A DNA stretch of 64,000 bases from Paenibacillus catalpae (GTDB taxonomy: Bacteria; Bacillota; Bacilli; Paenibacillales; Paenibacillaceae), in assembly GCF_900112695.1 (NCBI RefSeq), contig NZ_FOMT01000001.1:1612001-1676000 (forward strand). The letters run 5' to 3'. Position 1 is the first letter of the stretch. Every line of letters starts with the position of its first letter. Below are positions 63,646 to 64,000 of this stretch, in pieces. The notes under the pieces are model-generated. The model saw only the letters and a list, made by a program, of their open reading frames with translations, did no database searches and was not told the DNA's origin. Position numbers and translations under genes: made by a program.

Positions 63646-63999
63646 TTAGCGTGTTAACCAGGGTGTGATGATTCTCATCAAGAATAGTCCAATGATTGCA
63701 CCCAGCGTATTGAGAATAATATCATCAATGTCGAAGCTTCCTACTCTCGTTACCAGCTGAATCGATTCTACGAGGAACAGAATAAGAATAATGACCAGAA
63801 GGCATCTGACCACACGAAGCAGCCTGCGGTTAAGCACCGGGATAAATACGCCAAGCGGTATGAACAGGACAATGTTGCCGAACAGATTTTTCACCCAGGT
63901 ATCCGTATTATAGGCATCCCGGTGATAAATCAAGGATTTGATCGTATGAAACGGGATGATGTTGTAATTATATTTGTTCCAATGGTAATAGTCCTCCCG
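63646..63999 (-). CDS. VanZ-like family membrane protein, C-terminal part (5' end outside window)
   Basis: About 117 residues, open to the window edge. NIIPFHTI before the first visible helix, then KNLFGNIVLFIPLGVFIPVL, and VESIQLVTRVGSFDIDDIILNTLGAIIGL: the FGN..LF-PLG and FDIDDIILNTLG motifs are diagnostic of VanZ-like proteins. Members give low teicoplanin resistance or protect surface glycans; the exact role here is unknown. Confidence 0.88.
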   Translation of the reverse strand, partial: REDYYHWNKYNYNIIPFHTIKSLIYHRDAYNTDTWVKNLFGNIVLFIPLGVFIPVLNRRLLRVVRCLLVIILILFLVESIQLVTRVGSFDIDDIILNTLGAIIGLFLMRIITPWLTR

Positions 64000-64000
64000 G

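Noticed and set aside
63931-63933. Start codon of the VanZ-like gene at this TTG
   Set aside because: The frame stays open upstream to the window edge and the upstream residues fit the family, so the true start lies outside the window.
1-64000. Prophage, insertion sequence, integron or tRNA-linked island
   Set aside because: No transposase, integrase, phage structural gene, tRNA or paired attachment repeat was recognised anywhere; operons and terminators look like an ordinary chromosome.

Overview
The window looks like chromosomal DNA of a spore-forming member of the Paenibacillaceae, most likely Paenibacillus or a close relative. The evidence is two Ger germinant-receptor operons, two YjcZ-type sporulation peptides, a SigV/RsiV/OatA lysozyme-response module, strong GGAGG-type ribosome binding sites with many TTG and GTG starts, and T-rich intrinsic terminators between most units. 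I see no phage, insertion sequence, CRISPR array, rRNA or tRNA.

Layout. 1-8.9 kb: the tail of an MFS transporter, then a giant DUF11-repeat surface-type protein of about 19 repeats in two alternating types, whose reading frame breaks inside repeat 15. 8.9-10.8 kb: a LysP-like permease behind a lysine riboswitch. 10.9-14.6 kb: an ECF sigma / anti-sigma / ABC exporter operon. 14.6-18 kb: metE with an adjacent LysR regulator. 18-22.2 kb: GrpB, an AAA ATPase, a DUF2935 protein, an MFS transporter and a Gln-rich protein with a sigma-G-like promoter. 22.2-26 kb: gerABC operon 1. 26-35 kb: housekeeping and stress genes (ModA, FMN reductase, NhaK, Mn-catalase, MBL hydrolase, MOSC, zinc-type dehydrogenase, VOC, Imm5-like, DinB).

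35-44 kb is the most coherent system: a guanidine-degradation locus. It holds allophanate hydrolase, a carboxylase of the urea/guanidine carboxylase family, two carboxyguanidine-deiminase-type subunits and a permease. Two separate guanidine-I (ykkC) riboswitches control it, and each sits behind its own promoter that overlaps a perfect GlnR-type box (TGTNA-N7-TNACA). I infer an AND gate of guanidine present and nitrogen limited.

44-49.3 kb: a phosphonate-type ABC importer (PhnD, C, E, E) divergent from a cytosolic 5'-nucleotidase-like enzyme. 49.4-50 kb: two tiny YjcZ-like genes. 50-54.5 kb: an SDR enzyme, then oatA-sigV-rsiV behind an ECF-type promoter. 54.5-56.7 kb: a MocR regulator divergent from a LysE exporter. 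56.8-60.7 kb: ger operon 2 in the unusual order D-B-A-C. 60.8-64 kb: a chorismate mutase, a DHA2 efflux pump with a divergent TetR regulator and visible operators, and a partial VanZ-like gene.

All functions are inferred from reading the sequence; no database search was run.
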